Positions 16,131 through 24,638 of a stretch of 32,670 nt of DNA are shown in pieces (position 1 is the first letter of the stretch; each line of letters begins with the position of its first letter). The notes beneath the pieces were generated by a model. The model did no database searches and was not told the DNA's origin. It saw only the letters and a program-made list of their open reading frames with translations. Source of the DNA: Rhodospirillales bacterium. GTDB taxonomy: Bacteria > Pseudomonadota > Alphaproteobacteria > Rhodospirillales > Casp-alpha2. The translations under genes were made by a program, and so were the position numbers. The stretch spans positions 1 through 32,670 of the forward strand of contig JABMNT010000220.1 of assembly GCA_013203595.1 (NCBI GenBank), in the 5' to 3' direction.

Positions 16131-17026
16131 CCGAGACCGTGCACCGCCCGCAGGCCCTGTTGTGGGCGCGGTTCCGCCAACACCGCCTGGCCATTGCCAG
16201 TGGCAGCCTGCTGCTGATCCTCGCCTGCATTTCCGGTGGCGCGCCCCTATGGCTGCATCTGCTGGCCCTCGATGGCCAGACCGTCGATCTGTTCAACCGC
16301 TTTCAGCCGGCATCGGCAAGCCATCCCCTGGGCACCGATGAGCTGGGCCGGGACCTGCTGGCCCGGCTGATCGAAGGCGGGCGCATATCCCTGCTGGTCG
16401 GCCTGACGGCGGCCCTGTTCGCCTCGGCCATTGGCACCGCCATCGGTCTGGCATCCGGTTATTTCGGCGGCCGGCTGGACGCTTTTCTGATGCGCTGCAC
16501 CGACGGCATCATATCCCTGCCGTTACTGCCCCTGCTGATCGTTCTGGCAGCCATTGATTTATCAAAGCTCGGGCTGCCCGAGGCGGTTGTCACTTCCGAG
16601 AATGCCAGCCTTTACCGCATATGCGTCATTGTCGCCCTGGCCGGATGGACGACGGTTGCCCGCCTGGTCCGGGCGGAAACCCTGGCCTTGCGCGAACGGG
16701 ATTTTATCCGCGCCTCAACGGCCCAGGGCGCCACCTCCCTGCGGATCATGCGCGTCCATATTCTGCCTAATCTGGCCGCTTCCATCATCGTCGCGACAAC
16801 CCTGTCGACCGGCAACATCATTCTGCTGGAATCTGTTCTCAGTTTTCTGGGGCTCGGTATTCAGCCGCCGATTGCCAGTTGGGGCAACCTGTTGACCAAC
16901 GCCCAGGAACTGATCTGGGAGGCGCCGCAACTGGCTTTTTATCCGGGTGCGCTGATCTTTGTGACCGTTATCGCGTTTAATTTTCTGGGTGACGGCCTGC
17001 GCGACGCCCTTGATCCGAAATCCTGA
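16127..17026 (+). CDS. ABC transporter permease, DppC/OppC type
   Basis: The 299-residue protein is the second permease of a peptide-type transporter. It starts with a cytoplasmic RPQALLWARFRQHRLAIASG stretch and one helix, then HPLGTDELGRDLLARLIEGGRISLLVG (about 66-92), the hallmark of DppC, then five core helices. The EAA loop is RDFIRASTAQGATSLRIMRVH followed by ILPNLAASI, and the C-terminus shows SVLSFLGLGIQPPIASWGN. It follows the DppB-like gene with a 4-bp ATGA overlap. In most dpp/opp operons one or two ATPase genes follow directly; here the operon ends and an AT-rich 302-bp region begins. Confidence 0.92.
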   Translation: MTETVHRPQALLWARFRQHRLAIASGSLLLILACISGGAPLWLHLLALDGQTVDLFNRFQPASASHPLGTDELGRDLLARLIEGGRISLLVGLTAALFASAIGTAIGLASGYFGGRLDAFLMRCTDGIISLPLLPLLIVLAAIDLSKLGLPEAVVTSENASLYRICVIVALAGWTTVARLVRAETLALRERDFIRASTAQGATSLRIMRVHILPNLAASIIVATTLSTGNIILLESVLSFLGLGIQPPIASWGNLLTNAQELIWEAPQLAFYPGALIFVTVIAFNFLGDGLRDALDPKS

Positions 17027-17328
17027 CTGTTCGTCTGTATATTGCGGCAACCACGATCCTTATCCGTTGCAATCATCTTGTGGATAAGTCTGTGTATAAG
17101 TCTCTGAATTAAAAGGGATAATAAATTTTCTAAGAAATTTAAGTATTTATTTTCAAATAGATAGCATTAAATACTTTTATATCTTTTTACACACAGCCTG
17201 TCTTTTGTTTAAAACGGAACCAGGCCCTTTCTGTCTGCAATCACCGGATTTTTATGTTTGCCCCCTAGACGCTGGGATATAAAGGTGTATCTAAGATAAA
17301 TGAGTCCAATTGGTTTTAGGGAACGGTC
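17027..17328. promoter_or_regulatory. AT-rich intergenic region with DnaA-box cluster
   Basis: This gene-free 302-bp stretch contains TGTGGATAA at 17079-17087, a perfect DnaA box (reverse of TTATCCACA), TGTGTATAA at 17091-17099, the one-mismatch type TTATACACA, 12 bp away in the same orientation, and a poorer TTATCCGTT at 17060-17068. Directly after comes an extremely AT-rich tract, about 17107-17190, holding the 7-bp inverted repeat TAAATTT/AAATTTA (17122-17141). This arrangement resembles a small replication origin or a DnaA-controlled promoter. The promoter of the aminotransferase gene must also lie in the region. No ncRNA gene is evident. Confidence 0.5.
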
Positions 17329-18714
17329 ATGAACAGCGGAGCCAATTCAGCGGCAGCACGCGATATTGCCTATCATGTGCATGGATATACCAATCTCAAG
17401 AAACACCAGGATGTGGGGCCGCACATTATTGAACGCGGCTCCGGCATACGGGTGTTCGATGACAATGGAAATTCCTATATCGAAGGCCTGGCCGGCCTGT
17501 GGTGCACATCACTGGGCTTCAACGAGGAACGCCTGATTGAGGCGGCTGTCCGTGAATTCAGACGTCTGCCCTATTATCACGGATTTGGCGGCCGCACCCC
17601 GGACGTGACCATCGAGCTTGCCGAGCGGCTGGTTAAAATGGCCCCCGTTCCCATGTCGAAAGCACTGTTTGCCTGCTCAGGTTCGGAAGCCACGGATTTG
17701 ACGGTAAAGCTGATCTGGTATTACCACAACGCCATCGGCAAGCCGGAAAAGAAGAAAATCATTTCCCGGATCAAGGCCTATCATGGGGTCACCGTCTGTT
17801 CGGCAAGCCTGACCGGACTGCCGCATCTGCATGCTGATTTCGATTTGCCCATTGACCGCATCCTGCATACCAGTTGCCCGCACCATTACCGGTTTGGTGG
17901 CGTCGGCGAAAGCGAAGAGGATTTTGCCAGTCGCTGCGCCGCCGAGCTTGAGGAATTGATCGAGCGCGAAGGTGCCGACACCATTGCCGCGTTTTTTGCA
18001 GAACCGGTCATGGGTGCCGGCGGCGTTATCGTGCCACCGTCCACCTATTTTGAAAAAATAGATCCGATTCTGAAAAAGCACGATATCCTGCTGGTCGCCG
18101 ACGAAGTGATCTGCGGCTTCGGGCGGACCGGAAACATGTGGGGCACGACAACCTTCAACATGAAACCCGATATGCTGACCATGGCCAAACAGCTGTCGTC
18201 AGCCTATCTGCCCATTTCAGCCCTGCTGATCAATGACAAGATATACCAGGCCATGGTCGGACAAAGCGAAAAGCTTGGCCTGTTCGGCCATGGCGGGACC
18301 TATGCCGGACATCCGGTCTCCGTGGCGGTTGCCCTGGAAACACTGAACATTTACGAAGAGCGTGATACCATTTCCCATGCCCGGGCCATGGCGCCACATC
18401 TGCAGAACGGATTGCGCGCCCTTGCCGACCACCCGCTGGTCGGCGAAGTACGCGGCGTCGGACTGGTCGCCGGTGTTGAACTGGTCGCAAATAAGGAGAC
18501 GAAAGAGCCGTTTGACCCAAAATTGACAGTCGGGGCCGTTTGCCAGGCAAATACTTTGGGAAATGGACTGATTATTCGCGCCGTTGGTGATACACTTGCA
18601 TTCTGTCCGCCACTCATCATTGTCGAATCCGAAATTGACGAAATGATTGCAAGTTTTACAAAGGGGCTGGACCAGACATTGACCTGGGTCAAGGAACAAG
18701 GGCTGCAGACCTGA
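17329..18714 (+). CDS. Class III PLP-dependent aminotransferase (omega-amino acid type)
   Basis: The 461-residue enzyme belongs to the class III (omega) aminotransferases. Visible features are [18 protein letters not shown] (42-59), the cofactor phosphate loop [14 protein letters not shown] (115-128), AYHGVT (150-155), [15 protein letters not shown], the pyridine-binding [12 protein letters not shown] (257-268) with Asp258, and the Schiff-base Lys287 in [12 protein letters not shown]. Relatives transfer amino groups from beta-alanine, taurine, putrescine-type or similar donors to pyruvate; the donor cannot be fixed here. The ATG at 17329 has a modest GGGAA site. hemA follows 32 bp downstream on the same strand, so the two are probably co-transcribed. 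Confidence 0.9.
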   Translation: MNSGANSAAARDIAYHVHGYTNLKKHQDVGPHIIERGSGIRVFDDNGNSYIEGLAGLWCTSLGFNEERLIEAAVREFRRLPYYHGFGGRTPDVTIELAERLVKMAPVPMSKALFACSGSEATDLTVKLIWYYHNAIGKPEKKKIISRIKAYHGVTVCSASLTGLPHLHADFDLPIDRILHTSCPHHYRFGGVGESEEDFASRCAAELEELIEREGADTIAAFFAEPVMGAGGVIVPPSTYFEKIDPILKKHDILLVADEVICGFGRTGNMWGTTTFNMKPDMLTMAKQLSSAYLPISALLINDKIYQAMVGQSEKLGLFGHGGTYAGHPVSVAVALETLNIYEERDTISHARAMAPHLQNGLRALADHPLVGEVRGVGLVAGVELVANKETKEPFDPKLTVGAVCQANTLGNGLIIRAVGDTLAFCPPLIIVESEIDEMIASFTKGLDQTLTWVKEQGLQT

Positions 18715-18746
18715 CACAAGGGGCTGACCGTCAGAGGAGCATCATA

Positions 18747-19958
18747 GTGGATTACGAAAGTTTTTTTGCCGATCGCATTGACGATCTTAAAGAAGAAGGG
18801 CGTTACCGGGTATTTGCCGATCTCGAGCGCCGGGCCGGTGCCTTTCCCGCCGCCGTCAATCATACGGAAGATGGCAAGCGCGATGTCATTGTCTGGTGCT
18901 CCAACGACTATCTGGGGCAAGGTCAGAACCCGGTCGTTCTGGCCGCCCTCCATGCCGCCGCCGACAAATGTGGCGCCGGAGCCGGTGGCACCCGTAATAT
19001 CGCCGGAACAAACCATGCCCATGTGCTTCTCGAACAGGAACTCGCCGAATTGCATAACCGCGAAGCCGCCCTGCTTTTAGGGTCCGGCTGGATGGCCAAT
19101 ATGACCGCCCTGGCGACGCTGGGTGAAAAAATACCGGATCTGGTGATCCTGTCTGATTCCAAGAATCACAACTCGATGATTGAAGGTATTCGCCACGGTA
19201 AATGTGAACGCATGGTCTTTGCCCATAGTGATCTCCAGGATCTGGAGGCCAAACTGCAGGCCTACCCGGTGGAACGGCCGAAACTGATCGCCTTTGAATC
19301 CCTTTATTCAATGGACGGAGATATTGCGCCCATTAAGGAAATCTGCGACCTGGCGGACCGTTACGGCGCCATGACATTCATTGATGAAGTTCACGCGGTC
19401 GGGCTTTATGGCCCGCGCGGTGGCGGTGTCTGCGAGCGTGAAGGGCAAATGCATCGTCCGACAATTATCCAGGGCACCCTGGCCAAGGCCTTTGGTGTGG
19501 TTGGCGGCTATATTTCCGGTTCAGCGGCACTCTGCGACTTTATCCGCAGCTATGGCAACGGCTTTATATTCTCGACCTCCCTGCCGCCGGCCATTGCCGC
19601 CGCCGCACAGGCCAGCGTCGCTTTTCTGAAAACCCACAATGAAATCCGTGAACGCCACCAGGAGCGCGCACAGACCCTTAAAAACCGGCTGCGCGACGTG
19701 GGCATCGACGTGATGCCATCGGAAAGCCATATTGTCCCGGTATGGGTTGGTGATGCTGTGCTTTGTAAAAAAGCCAGCGATATGCTGCTTGATGACCACG
19801 GCGTCTATGTTCAGCCGATCAACTACCCGACGGTTGAACGCGGCACTGAGCGCTTGCGGTTTACACCGTCGCCGTTGCACAGCGATGCCGATATGGATCA
19901 TCTGATTACGGCGATGAAGGATGTTTGGGGTTGCCTCGGCTTGAAACTGGCAGCCTGA
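18747..19958 (+). CDS. hemA: 5-aminolevulinate synthase
   Basis: The 403-residue PLP enzyme condenses glycine and succinyl-CoA to 5-aminolevulinate, the first step of heme and tetrapyrrole synthesis in Alphaproteobacteria. It matches ALAS along its length: [18 protein letters not shown] (17-34), VWCSNDYLG (49-57), [15 protein letters not shown] (76-90), [12 protein letters not shown] (184-195), [17 protein letters not shown] (211-227) with Asp214, the Schiff-base Lys247 in [15 protein letters not shown] and the C-terminal [18 protein letters not shown]. Start is GTG 18747, preceded by GAGGAG at a suitable distance. It lies 32 bp after the aminotransferase gene and 56 bp before the PadR-like regulator. 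Confidence 0.95.
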   Translation: MDYESFFADRIDDLKEEGRYRVFADLERRAGAFPAAVNHTEDGKRDVIVWCSNDYLGQGQNPVVLAALHAAADKCGAGAGGTRNIAGTNHAHVLLEQELAELHNREAALLLGSGWMANMTALATLGEKIPDLVILSDSKNHNSMIEGIRHGKCERMVFAHSDLQDLEAKLQAYPVERPKLIAFESLYSMDGDIAPIKEICDLADRYGAMTFIDEVHAVGLYGPRGGGVCEREGQMHRPTIIQGTLAKAFGVVGGYISGSAALCDFIRSYGNGFIFSTSLPPAIAAAAQASVAFLKTHNEIRERHQERAQTLKNRLRDVGIDVMPSESHIVPVWVGDAVLCKKASDMLLDDHGVYVQPINYPTVERGTERLRFTPSPLHSDADMDHLITAMKDVWGCLGLKLAA

Positions 19959-20014
19959 GGCTTAACCCGTTATTATCAGTTACGAGCCATAATACAATTA
20001 GACAGGAGACTTGC

Positions 20015-20551
20015 ATGTACGCCGACAAAACACTCACACCAAAGGAAACCGTTCGCTTTTGCGCGCTCGGCACCCTGGCGGGTGGTGCGGTGTCGTACAG
20101 CCAGTTGGCCATCGATGTGCGCCATTTCATTGATCGCGTGCAGGGCCCATCGCTTGATGTGCTGGGGACATCCATTGAACTGCTGAAATACGAGGGGCTG
20201 GTCGTTTCCTCGGCAGATGGCGGCAGTGACGCCAGGCTGGAGATCACCGATAAAGGGCATGAGGAACTGATCGGCCTGCTGACGGCCCCCATTCGCGCAA
20301 CGGATTCTGACCACAATAAGTTGATCGAAGCCCTGAAATTCAGATACATGCATCTGCTGAGTCAGGCCGAGCAGCAGCAGCAGGCTGAACTGCTTGCTGA
20401 ACGGACCGAAACCGAACTGGTGCGGCTGCTTGATCTACGCGATCGCTATGCCCAGGATACAGGCCATCTGGTCGACTGGCTTGACCGCGAAATCAGAGAG
20501 CTGGAAAACCGCCTGTTGTGGCTGGAAAACTTTCAGAAGACGATTTCCTGA
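20015..20551 (+). CDS. PadR-like winged-helix transcriptional regulator
   Basis: The 178-residue protein has an N-terminal winged-helix region (about 12-85: ALGTLAGGAVSYSQLAIDV, LGTSIELLKYEGLVVSS with a wing and LEITDKGHEELIGLL) and a long helical C-terminus rich in Gln, Glu and Leu (about 105-178) resembling the dimerisation region of PadR/virulence-activator proteins. PadR proteins usually repress neighbouring genes in response to small molecules; the target here is unknown, though hemA and the aminotransferase are the nearest upstream genes. The frame is open upstream to 19925, but ATG 20015 has AGGAGA 6 nt upstream and starts the conserved part. Confidence 0.65.
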   Translation: MYADKTLTPKETVRFCALGTLAGGAVSYSQLAIDVRHFIDRVQGPSLDVLGTSIELLKYEGLVVSSADGGSDARLEITDKGHEELIGLLTAPIRATDSDHNKLIEALKFRYMHLLSQAEQQQQAELLAERTETELVRLLDLRDRYAQDTGHLVDWLDREIRELENRLLWLENFQKTIS

Positions 20552-20605
20552 CGACCTGACCGGCAACAGGCAGGCAGGCTTACGCCTGCAGACGGATAGC
20601 CCGGC

Positions 20606-20654
20606 TAGAGCATTTCCTATTGATATGGAAACAACTGAGATTGGAAATGCACTA
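20606..20654. repeat. REP-like imperfect palindrome between convergent genes
   Basis: TAGAGCATTTCC (20606-20617) and GGAAATGCACTA (20643-20654) pair as a 12-bp stem with one mismatch. The 25-nt loop includes TATGGAAA, which can pair with TTTCC of the left arm as an alternative. It resembles the AGAGCATTTCC-type intergenic palindromes scattered through many alphaproteobacterial genomes. It lies between the convergent PadR-like and Hpt genes, and its right end includes the Hpt stop codon (20652-20654). It may serve as a bidirectional terminator. No second copy was seen in the window. Confidence 0.6.
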
Positions 20655-21137
20655 ACCCAGTATTTTTTCGCAGACCTTCTGCAGGCCGGCCAGCATCAAT
20701 TCGCCATCACGGCCGCCATCGCCCTTGAGCCGGGCGGCAATAATCAATTTCATGGCATCCACATGCACATCGATCACTTCAATAAGGTGCGGGTCGTCGA
20801 CGTCTGCCTTATCAATTAACCGGCACATCTGATTGCCGATTGTCGTCATCAGATCAAAGCCGAAGCTGCCGCCCTGCCCCTTGATATCATGGGCAACGTG
20901 GAATACCGCCCGCAATTTTTCACCCCGGTCTTCCTGGCTGCCCTTGAGTTCCTTGCAGGCCAGCTCGATCCGTGAAATATCCTGATAAACCCATTCCAGG
21001 TAATCATCAGTCATTCCGGCGATCGCTTCTTCGGCCCGTTGAATCACGCTTTCGTCAACCGCACCAACGCCACCGATTGAAACCTTTGCCTTTAGGGTGT
21101 TGGGTGGTGTTATGAATTCCAGATCGTCGTCTGACAT
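20652..21137 (-). CDS. Hpt domain protein (second stand-alone phosphotransfer protein)
   Basis: The 161-residue protein has a ~25-residue N-terminal tail and a helical domain with FHVAHDIKGQGGSFGFDLMTTIGNQM, the Hpt signature, His83 being the likely phosphorylated residue. The longer frame starts at 21170, but ATG 21137 has GGAG 5 nt upstream. It should shuttle phosphate in a phosphorelay; no kinase or regulator is adjacent. It is transcribed leftwards from the 193-bp spacer behind the liu operon and ends inside a REP-like palindrome. Confidence 0.82.
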   Translation of the reverse strand: MSDDDLEFITPPNTLKAKVSIGGVGAVDESVIQRAEEAIAGMTDDYLEWVYQDISRIELACKELKGSQEDRGEKLRAVFHVAHDIKGQGGSFGFDLMTTIGNQMCRLIDKADVDDPHLIEVIDVHVDAMKLIIAARLKGDGGRDGELMLAGLQKVCEKILG

Positions 21138-21330
21138 GTTACTCCGTTTACTCTCAAGGTAGAAATTCACCTAAGTTTTTTTATTTCGGACATTTTAAAC
21201 CCCAAATCACAATTTGAACAATGGAAATACCATTTGGTATACCCGGCCCGTCATGAATGGATGTTAACCCAATTGCTCTCGTTAAGCCCTTGATTTTTCA
21301 GGGACCAGCGCCATCCCGTTCAGAAACGGC
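21138..21330 (-). promoter_or_regulatory. Promoter region of the Hpt gene with palindrome
   Basis: In this AT-rich spacer ATACC (21227-21231) and GGTAT (21236-21240) flank ATTT as a perfect palindrome. Reading leftwards, TTGTTC followed after 18 bases by TAAAAT forms a possible sigma-70-type promoter for the Hpt gene, with the palindrome just upstream of the -35 element. The 3' end of the liu operon enters from the right without an obvious terminator. Confidence 0.3.
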
Positions 21331-21774
21331 TCAGATCAGGCCCAGTTCCCGCAATTCATCGGCCATCAGTTCGGGGATAGGATCCGTCATATCGTATCCA
21401 GGCGGCAGGTCGGGCGGCGCATCCGTTGGTGCTAAATACCGCCAGCCCTGAAACGGGCGAAAACTGCGTGGCCGGACCCGCACCAGGTCGGGATGCAGGA
21501 TAAGGGCACAGGCCGGTTTGCCGTCTTCACGCTCGACCGCCCGAAACTCGGTAATACGCTGCCTGACCCGGATGACCCGGCGAATCACCCAGTACAGGGA
21601 GCCTTGCCCATCCAGCAGTTCCTGCGCACGTTTCGGCCTGTTGCGTGTCACATGTCGGAGTTCCGGGCTTTCAACGCCAGCCGCAAAGGCCGCATCAAGC
21701 CGCGCCCGCTGTGCCAGCGCCAGCTGTTCGACGTCATCGATGCCGACACACAATTTGATCAGATTAACACTCAC
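21331..21774 (-). CDS. DUF1489 family protein
   Basis: The 147-residue protein matches DUF1489, a family largely confined to Alphaproteobacteria. Characteristic parts are the start VNLIKLCVGIDDVEQL, HVTRNRPKRAQELLDGQGSLYWVIR (41-65), the VRQRITEF strand and ALILHPDLVRVRPRSFRPFQGWRYL (about 90-114). Its function is unknown; the compact, basic nature does not suggest a membrane location. Start is GTG 21774, five bases after the HMG-CoA lyase stop, so it is the last gene of the liu transcript. A link to leucine degradation is suggested only by position. Confidence 0.85.
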   Translation of the reverse strand: MSVNLIKLCVGIDDVEQLALAQRARLDAAFAAGVESPELRHVTRNRPKRAQELLDGQGSLYWVIRRVIRVRQRITEFRAVEREDGKPACALILHPDLVRVRPRSFRPFQGWRYLAPTDAPPDLPPGYDMTDPIPELMADELRELGLI

Positions 21775-21779
21775 CGGGT

Positions 21780-22685
21780 TTATGCCAACGAACCGCTCAA
21801 CGCTTGCGCAACTTTGCTTGCCGGCTTGCGATTCAGTTTTGAACAGATAAACGTCGATGCTTCCATAAGACCTGCCATATCAACATCCGTTCTAATTCCC
21901 AATCCCGTCAGCATATATAAAACATCTTCCGTTGCAACATTGCCCGATGCGCCTTTGGCATAGGGGCAACCGCCCAGACCGGCCACCGAGCTGTCAACCG
22001 TCGCCACGCCGAGCTGCAAAACCGCGTGAATGTTGGCCAGGGCCTGGCCGTAGGTATCGTGAAAGTGAACGGCGATCCTGTCCACAGAAATATCCCGCCC
22101 AACCCGCTCGACCAGAGCCATGGCCCGCCCGGGCGTACCGCGCCCAATGGTGTCACCCAGCGACACCTCATAGCATCCGGCCTCGACCAGACGCAGCGAT
22201 ACATCAGCCACCACAGCCGGGTCTATGGCGCCTTCATAGGGACAATCGAGGACACAGGACACGTAACCGCGCACCTGAACGCCGGCCTCCCCGGCCGCCT
22301 TGCAGACCGGTTTGAAGCGCTCAAAACTTTCCTCAATGGAACAGTTGATATTTTTTTGCGAAAAACTTTCCGACGCTGCGGCAAACACCGCCACTTCTCC
22401 AACCCCGGCGGCCAGCGCCGCCTCCAATCCTTTCAGATTGGGCGTCAGGGCCGAATAGACAACCCCCGGTTTGCGATGAATGGCGGCAAAGACTTCCGAG
22501 GCATCTGCCATTTGCGGCACCCACTTAGCCGAGACAAAGGCAGCCGCTTCAATCATCTGCAGGCCACAATCGGCAAGCTTTTCAATCAGCATCACCTTGG
22601 TTTCTGTGGGCACAATCCCCGGTTCGTTTTGCAGGCCATCGCGGGCGCCCACTTCAACGATTTTGACAAAATCCGGATAACTCAT
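21780..22685 (-). CDS. liuE: Hydroxymethylglutaryl-CoA lyase
   Basis: The 301-residue enzyme splits 3-hydroxy-3-methylglutaryl-CoA into acetyl-CoA and acetoacetate, the last step of leucine degradation. It shows [12 protein letters not shown] (11-22) with catalytic Arg15 and metal-binding Asp16, [41 protein letters not shown], the metal ligands His207 and His209 in [13 protein letters not shown], and the signature [18 protein letters not shown] with Cys240. Length is normal for bacterial MvaB/LiuE. Its ATG overlaps the stop of the MCC alpha gene by 4 bp (ATGA, 22682-22685), and DUF1489 follows. Confidence 0.95.
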   Translation of the reverse strand: MSYPDFVKIVEVGARDGLQNEPGIVPTETKVMLIEKLADCGLQMIEAAAFVSAKWVPQMADASEVFAAIHRKPGVVYSALTPNLKGLEAALAAGVGEVAVFAAASESFSQKNINCSIEESFERFKPVCKAAGEAGVQVRGYVSCVLDCPYEGAIDPAVVADVSLRLVEAGCYEVSLGDTIGRGTPGRAMALVERVGRDISVDRIAVHFHDTYGQALANIHAVLQLGVATVDSSVAGLGGCPYAKGASGNVATEDVLYMLTGLGIRTDVDMAGLMEASTFICSKLNRKPASKVAQALSGSLA

Positions 22686-24637
22686 TTCGCGGTTTCCATG
22701 GCCAGCAGTTCGGTCGCTTCCTCGACCTGCTCGTCGAGGCTGACAAACAGCTGTTCGACCACCCCGTCGACGGGAGCAACAATAGCGTGTTCCATCTTCA
22801 TGGCTTCCAGCACGACAAGCACATCACCGGCTATGACCTGTTGACCGGCAACAACGTTGACGACGGTTATTTTACCGGGCATCGGCGCGGCAAATGAACT
22901 GCCGGACAGGCTCGCCGACGCTGCCGCCTGCAAAGGATCATAAACCTCAACCACAGCCGGCCCGCCACAGCCAAACACATGAAGATGCCCTGGGCTTTTG
23001 ACAACCTGCGGCCTGTCCGTGCCCGCAGGTTCGATCTTGCGGCCATCGATTTCAAGGGCGTAGCCGTCCGGCTCCGGGCTGCCAAATACCTGATAGGCGA
23101 CCTTTTCAAGGATCAATTGCAGCCTTCGGCGCTGCGAACCGCCCAGTCGCCAGCCACTGGCGTCAGCCCAGGGCGAATGCGGGTCGGCTGACTTGCGTGC
23201 CTGTGCGGCCTGCAGATCGTCATCGGCTGCAAACCGGTACCGGGCCGCTGCAGCCAGAATCTGTGTTCTTTGCGCCTCGGACAGGGCAAAGGCTTCCGGT
23301 GTAAGACCGTCGACAAAAGCCGTATTGGCAGTGCCTTCCACAAACGGTTTGGCGGTGAGCAGGTGCATGAGAAATCGCAGGTTCTGGCCGGGTCCGGTGA
23401 TCTCGATTTTATTCAGCGCCCCGACCAGGCCGGCAATAGCCTCGCCCCGGGTTTCCCCGTAGCTGATGACTTTTGCGATCATTGGATCGTAATGGGGAGA
23501 AACCACGTCACCAGCCTCAACGCCGGTCTCGATCCGCAGACAGGGTTCATCATCCGGCCATTTCAGATGCGCGATGGCTCCCGGAGCGGGGAGAAAATTA
23601 TTGTCCGGATCTTCCGCATAAAGCCGGACCTCGACCGCGTGTCCGCGCAGGCTGATTTCCGACTGCGCCAGCGGCAGCGGCTCGCCATCGGCAATCCGCA
23701 ACTGCCATTCGACAAAATCCTGGCCGGTGATCAGTTCGCTCACCGGATGCTCGACCTGCAGGCGGGTGTTCATTTCCATGAAGTAAAACTGCCTGTCCGG
23801 AGCCAGCAGGAACTCGATGGTTCCTGCCCCTTCGTAGCCGACGGCCTGCGCGGCAGCGATCGCTGCGGCGCCCATTTTCCGGCGCAGCTCAGGGCTCATT
23901 CCCGGTGCCGGGGCCTCCTCGACGACTTTCTGATGACGCCGTTGCAGGGAACAGTCGCGTTCGAACAGATGCACTGCATGGCCATGGCGGTCGGCGAAAA
24001 TCTGCAGCTCCACATGGCGGGTGTCCGTCAGATAACGCTCGATCAGCAAACGGTCATCACCAAAGGCCGAGCGGGCTTCGCGTTTGGCGCTGTCAATCGC
24101 TGCGGCAAGTTCGCCGGCCTTGCGGACAATCCGCATGCCCTTGCCGCCGCCGCCCAATGCGGCTTTCAGCAGCACCGGAAAGCCGATGTTTTTGGCTTCC
24201 TCGGTTAACCGGCTGACAGACTGATCAGCCCCGTAGTAGCCAGGCACAATCGGCACATTGGCCGCCGCCATAATCGCTTTGGCGTTGTCCTTGGCTCCCA
24301 TACTGCGGATCGCCTGTGCCGGCGGGCCGACGAATATCAAGCCGGCCTTGCCAACGGCCTCTGCAAAATCGGCATTTTCAGCCAGAAACCCGTATCCCGG
24401 ATGGATCGCCTCGGCCCCGGTCTTTTTGGCAGCATCCAGAATCGCCGCACTGTTCAGATAACTCTCGGCTGCCGCGGCGGGCCCGATGCAGACGGCCTCA
24501 TCGGCCTTTCGCACATGCAGGGCCCGGGCGTCGGCCTCGGAATAGACGGCCACCGTTGACATGCCCATGGCTGTGGCGGTGCGCATGATCCGGCAGGCAA
24601 TTTCGCCGCGGTTGGCAATCAGTAATTTTTTAATCAC
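22682..24637 (-). CDS. liuD: 3-Methylcrotonyl-CoA carboxylase, biotin-containing alpha subunit
   Basis: The 651-residue subunit carries biotin carboxylase and biotin carrier domains. It begins [68 protein letters not shown] and [15 protein letters not shown] are classical biotin carboxylase motifs, and [11 protein letters not shown] near the end holds the biotinyl Lys (about 614). The middle domain and partner genes favour methylcrotonyl-CoA carboxylase; geranyl-CoA carboxylase is a close relative that sequence alone excludes less firmly. The frame is open 33 codons upstream, but GTG 24637, one base after the hydratase stop, gives the family start. It overlaps the HMG-CoA lyase start by 4 bp. 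Confidence 0.92.
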   Translation of the reverse strand: MIKKLLIANRGEIACRIMRTATAMGMSTVAVYSEADARALHVRKADEAVCIGPAAAAESYLNSAAILDAAKKTGAEAIHPGYGFLAENADFAEAVGKAGLIFVGPPAQAIRSMGAKDNAKAIMAAANVPIVPGYYGADQSVSRLTEEAKNIGFPVLLKAALGGGGKGMRIVRKAGELAAAIDSAKREARSAFGDDRLLIERYLTDTRHVELQIFADRHGHAVHLFERDCSLQRRHQKVVEEAPAPGMSPELRRKMGAAAIAAAQAVGYEGAGTIEFLLAPDRQFYFMEMNTRLQVEHPVSELITGQDFVEWQLRIADGEPLPLAQSEISLRGHAVEVRLYAEDPDNNFLPAPGAIAHLKWPDDEPCLRIETGVEAGDVVSPHYDPMIAKVISYGETRGEAIAGLVGALNKIEITGPGQNLRFLMHLLTAKPFVEGTANTAFVDGLTPEAFALSEAQRTQILAAAARYRFAADDDLQAAQARKSADPHSPWADASGWRLGGSQRRRLQLILEKVAYQVFGSPEPDGYALEIDGRKIEPAGTDRPQVVKSPGHLHVFGCGGPAVVEVYDPLQAAASASLSGSSFAAPMPGKITVVNVVAGQQVIAGDVLVVLEAMKMEHAIVAPVDGVVEQLFVSLDEQVEEATELLAMETAK

Positions 24638-24638
24638 A

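Noticed and set aside
21280-21312. Terminator after the liu operon (CCCTGA/TCAAGGG)
   Set aside because: The stem needs a bulge and no T-run follows in the direction of transcription.
23270-24208. 312-codon plus-strand ORF
   Set aside because: Antisense to the biotin carboxylase domain of MCC alpha; no domain.
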